Source: Symsagittifera roscoffensis (Eukaryota > Xenacoelomorpha > Acoela > Convolutidae). Taken from it: a DNA stretch of 64,000 nucleotides. Shown one piece after another: positions 24,401-36,858 of this stretch. Positions within the stretch are counted from its first letter, which is position 1; each line of letters starts with the position of its first letter. Position numbers and translations under genes: made by a program. The DNA lies in contig NC_087062.1 of the NCBI RefSeq assembly GCF_963678635.1, positions 73,563,345 to 73,627,344 of the forward strand, written 5' to 3'. The notes below the pieces were generated by a model. It did not search any database and was not told where the DNA came from. It worked only from the letters and a program-made list of their open reading frames with translations.

Positions 24401-27400
24401 CAGTCGAGTCAATTCAACTGTAGCTTACAAGGAACGTGGTAATGACACGGATCCTACATCAATTATAACAAAAAAAATTACAAATGAGCATTTCAACTGT
24501 TCAGTTTACGCCACCATCCCAATCGATACAGGTCCATTGGACCAACCGAAGAGACTGGAGAAAGCAAACTGCAATCACGTCAACTCAGGAGAGGAGTGAA
24601 TTTTAGTTTCTGATGCTGTAAATCAGTCGAGTCAATTCAACTTAGTTTACAAGGAACGTGGCGTGGTAATGACACGGATCCTACATCAATTATAACAAAA
24701 AAAAAATTACGAATGAGCATATCAACTGTTCAGTTTACGCCACCATCCCAATCGATACCGGTCCATTGGACCAACCGAAGAGAATGGAGAAAGCAAACTG
24801 CAATCACATCAACTCAGGAGAGGAGTGAATTTTAGTTTCTGATGCTGTAAATCAGTCGAGTCGATTCAACTGTAGCTTACAAAGAACGTGGCAATGACAC
24901 GGATCCTACATCAATTATAACAAAAATAAATTACAAATGAGCATTTCAACTGTTCAGTTTACGCCACCATCCCAATCGATACCGGTCCATTGGACCAACC
25001 GAAGAGACTGGAGAAAGCAAACTGCAATCACGTCAACTCAGGAGAGGAGTGAATTTTAGTTTCTGATGCTGTAAATCAGTCGAGTCAATTCAACTGTAGC
25101 TAACAAGGAACGTGGTAATGACACGGATCCTACATCAATTATAACAAAAACAATTTACAAATGAGCATTTCAACTGTTCAGTTTACGCCACCATCCCAAT
25201 CGATACCGGTCCATTGGACCAACCGAAGAGACTGGAGAAAGCAAACTGCAATCACGTCAACTCAGGAGAGGAGTGAATTTTAGTTTCTGATGCTGTAAAT
25301 CAGTCGAGTCAATTCAACTGTAGCTTACAAGGAACGTGGTAATGACACGGATCCTACATCAACTATAACAAAAATAAATTACGAATGAGCATTTCAACTG
25401 TTCAGTTTACGCCACCATCCCAATCGATACCGGTCCATTGGACCAACCGAAGAGACTGGAGAAAGCAAACTGCAATCACGTCAACTCAGGAGAGGAGTGA
25501 ATTTTAGTTTCTGATGCTGTAAATTAGTCGAGTCAATTCAACTGTAGCTTACAAGGAACGTGGTAATGACACGGATCCTACATCAATTATAACAAAATAA
25601 AATTACAAATGAGCATTTCAACCGTCAGTTTACGCCACCATCCCAATCGATACAGGTCCATTGGACGAACCGAAGAGACTGGAGAAAGCAAACTGCAATC
25701 ACGTCAACTCAGGAGAGGAGTGAATTTTAGTTTCTGATGCTGTAAATCAGTCGAGTCAATTCAACTGTAGCTTACAAGGAACGTGGTAATGACACGGATC
25801 CTACATCAATTATAAAAAAAAATTACGAATGAGCATTTCAACTGTTCAGTTTACGCCACCATCCCAATCGATACCGGTCCATTGGACCAACCGAAGAGAC
25901 TGGAGAAAGCAAACTGCAATCACGTCAACTCAGGAGAGGAGTGAATTTTAGTTTCTGATGCTGTAAATCAGTCGAGTCAATTCAACTGTAGCTTACAAGG
26001 AACGTGGTAATGACACGGATCCTACATCAATTATAACAAAAATAAATTACAAATGAGCATTTCAACTGTTCAGTTTACGCCACCATCCCAATCGATACAG
26101 GTCCATTGGACCAACCGAAGAGACTGGAGAAAGCAAACTGCAATCACGTCAACTCAGGAGAGGAGTGAATTTTAGTTTCTGATGCTGTAAATCAGTCGAG
26201 TCAATTCAACTGTAGCTTACAAGGAACGTGGTAATGACACGGATCCTACATCAATTATAACAAAAAAAAATTACGAATGAGCATTTCAACTGTTCAGTTT
26301 ACGCCACCATCCCAATCGATACCGGTCCATTGGACCAACCGAAGAGACTGGAGAAAGCAAACTGCAATCACGTCAACTCGGGAGAGGAGTAAATTTTAGT
26401 TTCTGATGCTGTAAATCAGTCGAGTCAATTCACCTGTAGCTTACAAGGAACGTGGTAATGACACGGATCCTACATCAATTATAACAAAAATAAATTACGA
26501 ATGAGCATTTCAACTGTTCAGTTTACGCCACCATCCCAATCGATACCGGTCCATTGGACCAACCGAAGAGACTGGAGAAAGCAAACTGCAATCACGTCAA
26601 CTCAGGAGAGGAGTGAATTTTAGTTTCTGATGCTGTAAATCAGTCGAATCAATTCAACTGTAGCTTACAAGGAACGTGGTAATGACACGGATTCTACATC
26701 AATATAACAAAAATAAATTACGAATTAGCATTTCAACTGTTCAGTTTACGCCACCATCCCAATCGATAGCGGTCCATTGGGCCAACCGAAGAGACTGGAG
26801 AAAGCAAACTGCAATCACGTCAACTCAGGAGAGTGAATTTTAGTTTCTGATGCTGTAAATCAGCCGAGTCAATTCAACTGTAGCTTAAAAGGAACGTGGT
26901 AATGACACGGATCCTACATCAATTATAACAAAAATAAATTACAAATGAGCATTTCAACTGTTCAGTTTACGCCACCATCCCAATCGATACCGGTCCATTG
27001 GACCAACCGAAGAGACTGGAGAAAGCAAACTGCAATCACGTCAACTCAGGAGAGGAGTGAATTTTAGTTTCTGATGCTGTAAATCAGTCGAGTCAATTCA
27101 ACTGTAGCTTACAAGGAACGTGGTAACGACACGGATCCTACATCAATTATAACAAAAATAAATAACAAATGAGCATTTCAACTGTTCAGTTTACGCCACC
27201 ATCCCAATCGATACCGGTCCATTGGACCAACCGAAGAGACTGGAGAAAGCAAACTGCAATCACGTCAACTCAGGAGAGGAGTGAATTTCAGTTTCTGATG
27301 CTGTAAATCAGTTGAGTCAATTCAACTGTAGCTTACAAGGAACGTGGTAATGACACGGATCCTACATCAATTATACCAAAAATAAATTACGAATGAGCAT

Positions 27401-29596
27401 TTCAACTGTTCAGTTTACGTCACCATCCCAATCGATACCGGTCCATTGGACCAACCGAAGAGACTGGAGAAAGCAAACTGCAATCACGTCAACTCAGGAG
27501 AGGAGTGAATTTTAGTTTCTGATGCTGTAAATCAGTCGAGTCAATTCAACTGTAGCTTACAAGGAACGTGGTAATGACATGGATCCTACGTCAATTATAA
27601 CAAAAACAATTTACAAATGAGCATTTCAACTGTTCAGTTTACGCCACCATCCCAATCGATACCGGTCCATTGGACCAATCGAAGAGACTGGAGAAAGCAA
27701 ACTGCAATCACGTCAACTCAGGAGAGGAGTGAATTTTAGTTTCTGATGCTGTAAATCAGTCGAGTCAATTCAACTGTAGCTTACAAGGAACGTGGTAATG
27801 ACACGGATCTTACATCAATTATAACAAAAATAAATTACGAATGAGCATTTCAACTGTTCAGTTTACGCCACCATCCCAATCGATACCGGTCCATTGGACC
27901 AACCGAAGAGACTGGAGAAAGCAAACTGCAATCACGTCAACTCAGGAGAGGAGTGAATTTTAGTTTCTGATGCTGTAAATCAGTCGAGTCAATTCAACTG
28001 TAGCTTAAAAGGAACGTGGTAATGACACGGATCCTATATCAATTATAACAAAAATAAATTACGAATGAGCATTTCAACTGTTCAGTTTACGTCACCATCC
28101 CAATCGATACCGGTCCATTGGACCAACCGAAGAGACTGGAGAAAGCAAACTGCAATCACGTCAACTCAGGAGAGGAGTGAATTTTAGTTTCTGATGCTGT
28201 AAATCAGTCGAATCAATTCAACTGTAGCTTACAAGGAACGTGGTAATGACACGGATCCTACATCAATTATAACAAAAATAAATTGCGAATAAGCATTTCA
28301 ACTGTTCAGTTTTACGCCACCATCCCAATCGATACCGGTCCATTGGACCAACCGAAGAGACTGGAGAAAGCAAACTGCAATCACGTCAACTCAGGAGAGG
28401 AGTGAATTTTAGTTTCTGATGCTGTAAATCAGTCGAGTCAATTCAACTGTAGCTTACAAGGAACGTGGTAATGACACGGATCCTACATCAATTATAACAA
28501 AAATAAGTTACAAATGAGCATTTCAACTGTTCAGTTTACGCCACCATCCCAATCGATACCGGTCCATTGGACCAACCGAAGAGACTGGAGAAAGCAAACT
28601 GCAATCACGTCAACTCAGGAGAGGAGTGAATTTTAGTTTCTGATGCTGTAAATCAGTCGAGTCAATTCAACTGTAGCTTACAAGGAACGTGGTAATGACA
28701 CGGATCCTACATCAATTATAACAAAAATAAATTACGAATGAGCATTTCAACTGTTCAGTTTACGCCACCATCCCAATCGATACCGGTCCATTGGACCAAT
28801 CGAAGAGACTGGAGAAAGCAAACTGCAATCACGTCAACTCAGGAGAGGAGTGAATTTTAGTTTCTGATGCTGTAAATCAGTCGAGTCAATTCAACTGTAG
28901 CTTACAAGGAACGTGGTAATGACATGGATCCTACGTCAATTATAACAAAAACAATTTACAAATGAGCATTTCAACTGTTCAGTTTACGCCACCATCCCAA
29001 TCAATACCGGTCCATTGGACCAATCGAAGAGACTGGAGAAAGCAAACTGCAATCACGTCAACTCAGGAGAGGAGTGAATTTTAGTTTCTGATGCTGTAAA
29101 TCAGTCGAGTCAATTCAACTGTAGCTTACAAGGAACGTGGTAATGACACGGATCCTACATCAATTATAACAAAAATAAATTACGAATGAGCATTTCAACT
29201 GTTCAGTTTACGCCACCATCCCAATCGATTCCGGTCCATTGGACCAATCGAAGAGACTGGAGAAAGCAAACTGCAATCACGTCAACTCAGGAGAGGAGTG
29301 AATTTTAGTTTCTGATGCTGTAAATCAGTCGAGTCAATTCAACTGTAGCTTACAAGGAACGTGGTAATGACACGGATCCTACATCAATTATAACAAAAAT
29401 AAATTACGAATGAGCATTTCAACTGTTCAGTTTACGCCACCATCCCAATCGATTCCGGTCCATTGGACCAATCGAAGAGACTGGAGAAAGCAAACTGCAA
29501 TCACGTCAACTCAGGAGAGGAGTGAATTTTAGTTTCTGATGCTGTAAATCAGTCGAGTCAATTCAACTTAGTTTACAAGGAACGTGGTAATGACAC
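18469..29596. repeat. 224 bp satellite array, about 50 monomers
   Basis: Head-to-tail monomers begin, by one choice of start, ccaccatcccaatcgatacc, and recur every 224 bp (18693, 18917, 19141, 19365 and so on to about 29437). That makes about 50 copies, most differing by only a few bases. Each contains the dyad ggtccattggacc. Variants recur at 1344 bp (six monomers: taccggtttattgg near 20054 and 21398; gatggtgtaaatc near 19690 and 21033). Other variants recur at about 1572 bp (seven monomers: gagaatggagaaagc near 23209 and 24781). Higher-order units have therefore been amplified. No coding potential. The array lies wholly inside intron 3 of the coiled-coil gene. Confidence 0.97.
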
Positions 29597-29871
29597 AACC
29601 ATGCATCATTTAGTATCCTTTTTGATACAGAAAACAAATGAGAGAGTCCAACTTTTCTTATTTAAGCAACTCAGTGGATGTCACGAATAGTCCCATCATA
29701 TAGAATATTTTAAACAAATGATGTTTCAAACGAACGTGGGTTTGAGTGATAAAATCACTGATGTCTTACCTTGTCATCCTTATTGATTTCCTAAACAAAA
29801 ACACTGTGATGTTAATTCAAGACGGCAGATAAACTTAGTTCAGTTTCTTTTTCAGTTGAAAACGGAATTAC

Positions 29872-29991
29872 CTCGTATAACTTTTCGCGCTGCTGTCGGT
29901 CTTTCTTTCGTTTTTCTCTCGCTTCTTGGTCTTTCTGACGACACCATTCGTCAAAAATGGCTCGACTCTCCTTTTCTTTGGCTTGTAATTC
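29872..29991 (-). CDS. Coiled-coil protein gene, coding exon 3
   Basis: A 120 nt exon of exactly 40 codons with a strong acceptor (gtttttcag) and donor (GAG-GTAATT). It reads ELQAKEKESRAIFDEWCRQK, then an Arg/Lys/Glu/Gln-rich helix ending REKLYE. This is the clearest exon of the gene: both borders match consensus, the frame is open throughout, and the A-I-F-D-E-W-C-R-Q-K motif matches the one in exon 4. Both ends are phase 0. Confidence 0.88.
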
Positions 29992-30189
29992 CTGAAAAAC
30001 AAAAAAATCTGAACGGATGGATTTGATTTCTCAACGGTCAGATAGTTTTTGAAAAATTTACGGTGAAATAGAAAGTATTCATAAAATACGAAAAACTTGG
30101 CCTAATTCAATCGGTATCTGCCGCAAAAACAAAACGTGCTCATAAAATGAGCAGGAACAAAAAAAACTTGAAAGAAATCTCTTTACACT

Positions 30190-30435
30190 CAAAACCGTTT
30201 TCAGGGGGCAGATCCAGGATTTTCGCGAAGGGTGGGGTGGATTTTTTAGGTCGACCTCATTGATTTCATGAGCTTTCGCAATTCACTATGAAGACCGTAT
30301 TTCGACCATTTTTTTGCGCCACAGCTAAATTTTTGAAAAAAGGCCATAAGGCACGCACTCCCCTTTATAGCACAAAGGGGGACTCTTTGGGTCACTGGGG
30401 GTCAAATTCCTGGGGGGGGGGGGGGGGGGGGGATG
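30190..30435. repeat. Interspersed repeat remnant with long G run
   Basis: Starts near gggggcagatccaggatttt and ends in a run of 18 or more G around 30414-30432. A 79-codon frame through the run yields a poly-Gly stretch with no other sign of coding. The run length may be unreliable because homopolymers are hard to sequence. Confidence 0.4.
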
Positions 30436-30599
30436 GAGGTTTGTCCGCTAAACTACACTCACCCAAAAAAAATCAGCTACTGACCGTTTTTGATGAAAAA
30501 CAACCGAAAGAAAACAGTAAAAATTAATTGGACAACATTTGAACATCAGAGAACAATAATACCACAAAAAAAACTTTTTCAAATTAAAGAAACTTTTAC

Positions 30600-30785
30600 A
30601 AAGAGGCAAGGCTGCGCTTCGCAATCACTTGCGAGAACACGGCCAAAAAGCAGATCTATCAAGTGAAAAAATAAAAGGAAGAAATGAGCCCCGAATTAGC
30701 AAAAACTCAGCTACGTTTCAGATTCCAATCTGCGACCTAGCAAATTTCAGTCTCAAGCACCAACCACTCAGCCACCAATGCTTAA
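30600..30785 (-). repeat. tRNA-derived SINE, copy 2
   Basis: On the minus strand: tggctgagtggttggtgc (A-box-like), an anticodon-arm region gagactgaaatttg, then a B-box region ggtcgcagattggaatctg. The body gaattagcaaaaa, ccaaaaagcagatctatcaa and gcgcttcgcaatcacttgcg matches parts of the sequence left of the SINE at 16395-16490. Two diverged members therefore define one family with a tRNA-like head and a GCTTCGC-containing tail. Confidence 0.6.
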
Positions 30786-32545
30786 AATCCAAAAAACTAG
30801 CCACCAATAACGCAGCTATATATGCTAATATATTGACAATTCGATGCAGCAAAAGTTGCCCCAAATACAAAAATACACAAGTTTGCATGTAATAAATTGG
30901 AAAGCATACAGCCAAATTATGTACAAATTATGCAGTTCAAAGAAATATCGAGTTACAGTGAGTTGGAAAAATTCTGAAATCGAGCTTTTTTATCAATTAC
31001 TGCTAATTGAAACAAGTAACTTTTTTCGGTTCATTTGATGATTAAAATGCATCAGCTGTGTTAACTTTTTTACTAATCAAATGTCAAAGCACATTAAGTA
31101 TACTGCTACATCAGCCTACTTATTCAAAAAAAGAAAAAGAAAATTCGTACTAATAATCTATGCTTCGCAAGTGTAATGATTGAACTTTGATATCCCTATA
31201 CTTTCAATAACTAGCTGTTTTAAGAAATTTCAATCAGTAGATAATTTCTCCAGAGTTGGATATTCGTAAAACTTTACCAACAGACAGTTGGATAAAAGTT
31301 ATCGAACACTCGGAAACAGTAAAAAATATCGACTGATTTTCGAAGTTCAAAGAAAAAAATGAACCAGGGCAAATTAAAAACCAAGATTCAAATAATCTTA
31401 AATTAAACCAAATTTCAGCTAACTGGATCAACAGGTAATTTTTATTACTCCGCTGGGAAACCTGAGAAGCAAATCCTTTTTCGATACTACAAATCGATTA
31501 AATTTTTTGTGACCTTTACTATTTTGCGGTTCGATAGTGGAGTTTGCCTCCCCTTTAACAAAGGAAATGAACGGAACGAAAAACAAATTTTAAGTCAAAC
31601 CGTAAAATACAGGACCTACATTAGAGTATTCACTACATTTATGACTCAAATCAAAACAAAAATTAAGTTTTAAAACTAAAAATTAGGCGAGATTTTCCAC
31701 ACAATTTCCAATCTTATATTGGATAGCAATTTTGATCGAGTTAAATGGATTTCACAAGCTCATTGCTCGGGCCATTTGAAAATTGGGTAGGAACTTGTTT
31801 CCATATGTGATTCAGTGTTTTCTTTTTTTTTTGAATTTCACGCAAAATCAGGAACCACAAACAACCATCGGAATGGGTCGAATCATATATCATAATGAAG
31901 CCCTCTCGGTCCTGATACGAATGACATTTAACAAACTTCAAACAACTGTCCCAGTATTGAGGGAAAAACAGATTAAAATTTTCAATTTTTAAGCTAAAAT
32001 CGAGCGTTAAGCGAACAATCGGGCTTGTAATAGCCTATTTATGCTTAATTCAAGCATTGAACACTTAAATCCAAATAGTTAGAAATAAACTTCGATGTTT
32101 TAGCGCCATTTTACGAATAAAAAACTTGCCAATTCTACACAGCAAAAGTGGCACCATATGAGTACTTATATGTAGAAAAATGACAAAAAAAAACAAAAAA
32201 ATTAAATAAAATTTCAAATTTTTTTGCAGATACTTTTTGAATTTTTTCTATATTTCAAAATCGGGTTAAAAAAATTAACTTTAATCGAATAAAACTAATT
32301 TCAAGGCCTGCTCACTCGCTTTATTTGCTTGAATTGTTCAAATGGTCGGAACAATAAACCAGTTACACTTAATACTTTTAATGTTTCTGATAAAATGATG
32401 CCAGTTTTACTCAGAATTAGGTATTTGCATGATTTAACTTTCCTTAAAAGCGTACAAAACTAACTGTTCTATTAACCTTACGATGGACATAGTTCCGAAC
32501 ACGTTAGACTTCACATTTTAATATTTTTCTTGGTACAAAACTAAC

Positions 32546-32708
32546 TATTCGCTTTTAAAACTTATTGTCGTGGGAGAGGAAATAGCTGAGCTTTTCTTCG
32601 ACCGGTTTTTTACAGTTTTTTTCTGTATTTCCCGTTCTGCTTTCAGCGTATGTATCAACATTCTGGTGTTCCGTGGTACTCAATTCTTCTGGAATAGCAT
32701 CGCCATTG
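32546..32708 (-). pseudogene. Duplicated fragment of exon 1, copy A
   Basis: Matches the last ~160 nt of exon 1, down to the same donor context (GTTAGT retained). It stops abruptly at gcatcgccattg where the genuine exon continues to the start codon. No start codon or good acceptor precedes it. It is a by-product of the tandem duplication and probably not spliced in. Confidence 0.75.
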
Positions 32709-33989
32709 CTTCGCCAGTGTAATGATTGAACTTTGATATCCCTATACTTTCAATAACTAGCTGTTTTAAGAAATTTGAATCATTAGATAATTTCTCCACT
32801 GAGTTGGATATTCGTAAAACTTCACTAACAGACAGTTGGATAAAAGTTAACGAACACTCGGAAACAGTAAAAAAAATATCGACTGATTTTCGAAGTTCAA
32901 AGAAAAAAATGAACCAGGGCAATTTAAAAACCAAGATTCAAATAATCTTAAATTAAACCAAATTTCAGCCAACTGGATCAACAGGTAATTTTTATTACTC
33001 CGCTGGGAAACCTGAAAAGCAAATCCTTTTTCGATACTACAAATCGATCAAACTTTTTGTGACCTTTACTATTTTGCGGTTCGATAGTGGAGTTTGCCTT
33101 CCCTTCAACAAAGGAAATGAACGGAACGAAAAACAAATTTTAAGTCAAACCGTAAAATACAAGACCTACATTAGAGTATTCACTACATTTATGACTCATA
33201 TCCAAACAAAAATTAAGTTTTAAAACTAAAAATTAGGCGAGATTTTCCACACAGTTTCCAATCTTATATTGGATAGCAATTTTGATCGAGTTAAATAGAT
33301 TTCACAAGCTCATTGCTCAGGCAATGGGTCGAATCATATATCATAATGAAGCCCTCTCGGTCCTGATACGAATGAAATTTAACAAACTTCAAACAACTGT
33401 CCCAGTATTGAGGGAAAAACAGATAAAAATTTCCAATTTTTAAGCTAAAATCGAGCGTTAAGAGAACAATCAGGCTTGCAATAGCCTATTTATTCTTAAT
33501 TCAAGCATTGAACACTTAGTTCCAAATAGGTAGAAATAAACTTCGATGTTTTAGCGCCATTTTACAAATAAAAAACTTGCCAATTCTACACAGCAAAAGT
33601 GGCACCATATGAGTACTTATATGTAGAAAAATGACAAAAAAAAATTAAATAAAATTTCAAATTTTTTTGCAGACATTTTTTGAATTTTTTCTATATTTCA
33701 AAATCGGGTTAAAAAAATTAACTTTACTCGAAAAAAAACTAATTTCAAGGCCTGCTCACTCGCTTTATTTGCTTGAATTGTTCAAATGGTCGGAACAATA
33801 AACCAGGTACACTTAATACTTTTAATGTTTCTGATAAAATGATGCCAGTTTTACTCAGAATTACGTATTTGCATGATTTAACTTTCTTTAAAAGCGTACA
33901 AAACTAACTGTTCTATTAACCTTACGATGGACATAGTTCCGAACACGTTAGACTTCACATTTTAATATTTTTCTTGGTAAAAAACTAAC

Positions 33990-34152
33990 TTTTCGCTTTT
34001 AAAACTTATTGTCGTGGGAGAGGAAATAGCTGAGCTTTTCTCCGACCGGTTTTTTACAGTTTTTTTCTGTATTTCCCGTTCTGCTTTCAGCGTATGTATC
34101 AACATTCTGGAGCTCCGTGGTACTCAATTCTTCTGGAATAGCATCGCCATTG
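33990..34152 (-). pseudogene. Duplicated fragment of exon 1, copy B
   Basis: Second partial copy of exon 1, truncated at the same base as copy A and also keeping a GTTAGT donor. The shared breakpoint shows that copies A and B were made by duplicating one already truncated unit. Confidence 0.75.
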
Positions 34153-35732
34153 CTTCGCAAGTGTAATGATTGAACTTTGATATCCCTATACTTTCACTAA
34201 CTAGCTGTTTTAAGAAATTTGAATCAGATAATTTCTCCACTGAGTTGGATATTCGTAAAACTTTACTAACAGTCAGTTGGTTAAAAGTTAACGAACACTC
34301 GGAATCAGTAAAAAAAAATATCGACTGATTTTCGAAGTTCAAAGAAAAAAATGAACCAGGGCAATTTAAAAACCAAGATTCAAATAAACTTAAATTAAAC
34401 CAAATTTCAGCCAACTGGATCAACAGGTAATTTTTATTACTCCGCTGGGAAACCTGAAAAGCAAATCCTTTTTCGATACTACAAATCGATCAAACTTTTT
34501 GTGACCTTTACTATTTTGCGGTTCGATAGTGGAGTTTGCCTTCCCTTCAACAAAGGAAATGAACGGAACGAAAAACAAATTTTAAGTCAAACCGTAAAAT
34601 ACAAGACCTACATTAGAGTATTCACTACATTTATGACTCATATCCAAACAAAAATTAAGTTTTAAAACTAAAAATTAGGCGAGATTTTCCTCACAGTTTC
34701 CAATCTTATATTGGAAAGCAATTTTGATCGAGTTAAATGGATTTCACAAGCTCATTGCTCGGGCCATTTGAAAATTGGGGAGGAACTTTGTTTCCATATG
34801 TGATTCAGTTTTTTCTTTTTTTTTGATTTTCACGCAAAATCAGGAACCACAAACAAACATCGGAATGGGTCGAATCATATATCATAATGAAGCCCTCTCG
34901 GTCCTGATACGAATGACATTTAACAAACTTCAAACAACTGTCCCAGTATTGAGGGAAAAACAGATTTAAAACTTTTAATTTTTAAGCTAAAATCGAGCGT
35001 TAAGCGAACAATCGGGCTTGTAATAGCCTATTTATGCTTAATTCAAGCATTGAACACTTAGTTCTAAATAGGTAGAGTTAAACTTCGATGTTTTAGCGCC
35101 ATTTTACGAATAAAAAAACTTGCCAATTCTACACAGCGAAAGTGGCACCATATGAGTACTTATATTAGCGAGTTTGGTTACAAAAAAGTGGATTCGTAAT
35201 ATGACAGTATACTCGCTTGGATAAAAACATAAGCTGAGTGCCAGTGAATAAAATTCATTGGGAAAATAAAATCTAATTCTGAAAAACTGTGGAAACAAAA
35301 AATTGGTAAAAATTTTTGAAAACTTTTCAACTTTCGAAAAACTTCGTTAAAGCTCTTTAAATTTCAAGAAATGTTAACGATTGGCACAATTTTCTTTGAT
35401 TTATCCCATTTAGAGAAAATTGGATCAACAGATAACCTTTTGTTTCGCTTGGAAAATTAAAGTCCATTTTTAAAACTAGAAATCATTCACGTTTTCTGTT
35501 ACCCTTGCACTTTTGCTGTTCACTAATGGAGCCTACCTTCCTTTTAACATAGGAAATGAACTGAAGTTAAAAAAAATCAAAACTCAATCGCAAAAAAAGC
35601 ACAAATTAAGCGCGAACAAACTTCCCTGAACAAAAATTAGCGCAACCTATATAAGTGAAAATCATTCCGTTCTTTTACACTTAATTATTGAAAAAAGAAA
35701 AGGTAAAAAAACCGTGAAAAACAAAACTTTTG

Positions 35733-35815
35733 CGATGTGCTGGAGTCGAACAACCGATCTCGAGTTCATAAGTATAAGGCTATCGCATCTGCACAATGGT
35801 CACTGAACAATTGAC
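35733..35815 (-). repeat. tRNA-like sequence in intron 2
   Basis: On the minus strand a B-box-like ggttgttcgactcc follows a tRNA-like order with gatgcgatagcc upstream. The ends aaaagcgatg/catcgc do not give a clean acceptor stem. Best read as a tRNA pseudogene or SINE head. Confidence 0.45.
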
Positions 35816-36088
35816 AAACACTAGCCAACAACGAAGCATATAGAACAACTGCTTTTAAATTCACCAGATTCTGCAGCATAAGTGCCTAGAAATGAGCCCA
35901 TTTACTTGCAAATTGGATGAGAAAAAGGATATGTAATGCAAAACTACGCTCGCTAGCTGACTCGCATGTTGTAACAGACTTGGTTCCCGAATGCAATATA
36001 CACAGGTTTTTAAAAAGAATTATCTGACAATTTTAATTAAATTTCTCAATATTTTTTCAAGTCTCAAACAAAATTTAAAAAAGCATAC

Positions 36089-36179
36089 TTCTTGTTGTTT
36101 CCGAGCTGCATCTCTCTGACGTTTCATTTTTCTGGCGTGTTCTTTTCTTGCGTCCTCGATCATCTCCAAAGTTCTACTT
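36089..36179 (-). CDS. Coiled-coil protein gene, coding exon 2
   Basis: A 91 nt exon: one base completes the codon from exon 1, then 30 codons read SRTLEMIEDARKEHARKMKR and on to AARKQQE before the donor GTATGC. The acceptor is ttgttttgtag; a second AG six bases further in (aagtag) would also keep frame and drop two residues. The sequence is highly charged and helical and joins exon 3 in phase 0 to give uninterrupted coiled coil. On the opposite strand a 110-codon frame overlaps it by chance. Confidence 0.78.
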
Positions 36180-36239
36180 CTACAAAACAAGGTCGAAATT
36201 ACACGGGAAAAACATTAGGTTTCAAAAACAACAATTCAG

Positions 36240-36470
36240 TAACAAGGACAGCTCGTTTCTGTGCAAGTAGCACAGAATGTTCCGACGATAGTCTTAAAAA
36301 ACTACAAATTTTTTTCCAAATTAGTGTCGCTTTTTCTGCGTGGTGTGATAAAAAGATCCGAACGAAAAACTACGATTTAGGCATAGTAACAGACTCATCA
36401 TCTTCAACAGACATAGTAAACTAGGCGAATTGGACAACAGGTTTTGTAGAAAAATGACAAAAAAAAACAA
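36240..36470. repeat. Dispersed intronic repeat, copy 2
   Basis: Second copy of the family at 13600-13890, sharing tagcacagaatgttc, cttaaaaaactac and tctgcgtggtgtgataaaa in order. It lies in intron 1. Confidence 0.6.
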
Positions 36471-36858
36471 AAAAATCAACAGGTTTTGTAGAAAAATGAC
36501 AAAAAACAAAAAAATTAAATAAAATTTCATATTTTTTTGCAGATATTTTTTGAATTTTTTCTATATTTCAAAATCGGGTTAAAAAAATTAACTTTACTCG
36601 AATAAAACTATTTTCAAGGCCTGCTCACTCGCTTTATTTGCTTGAATTGTTCAAATGGTCGGAACAATAAACCAGGTACACTTAATACTTTTAATGTTTC
36701 TGATAAAATGATGCCAGTTTTACTCAGAATTAGGTATTTGCATGATTTAACTTTCTTTAAAAGCGTACAAAACTAACTGTTCTATTAACCTTACGATGGA
36801 CATAGTTCCGAACACGTTAGACTTCACATTTTAATATTTTTCTTGGTACAAAACTAAC

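Larger units (their letters stand above)
18094..29871 (-). other. Intron 3 of the coiled-coil gene (11.8 kb)
   Basis: It is bounded by GAG-GTAATT (donor, 29871 side) and the exon 4 acceptor. Nearly all of it is the 224 bp satellite. The remaining parts, 18094-18246 and 29597-29871, show nothing recognisable. Confidence 0.75.
31161..35165. repeat. Tandem duplication of intron plus part of exon 1
   Basis: Three head-to-tail units start at the same tgtaatgattgaactttgat sequence near 31172, 32717 and 34161. Units 1 and 2 (about 1.54 and 1.44 kb) end with a copy of the 3' part of exon 1. Unit 3 breaks off near 35165, where other sequence follows. The intronic part of the source, from about 36480 to 36858, is contiguous with the genuine exon 1. 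The units are clearly diverged, so the event is not recent. Confidence 0.85.
29992..36088 (-). other. Intron 2 of the coiled-coil gene (6.1 kb)
   Basis: Starts GTATGC and ends TTTTTCAG on the minus strand. It contains a G-rich repeat remnant, a SINE, a three-unit tandem duplication that includes pieces of exon 1, and a tRNA-like sequence. The many 60-100 codon frames on both strands lie in these repeats and are not called genes. Confidence 0.7.

Noticed and set aside
18469-29596. Regular direct repeats suggested a CRISPR array
   Set aside because: The unit is 224 bp, repeats are contiguous with no unique spacers, and the context is eukaryotic with introns; it is a satellite.
34124-34423. 99-codon minus frame crossing the exon 1 fragment
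   Set aside because: It reads the fragment in a different frame from the real exon and has no start or splice context.
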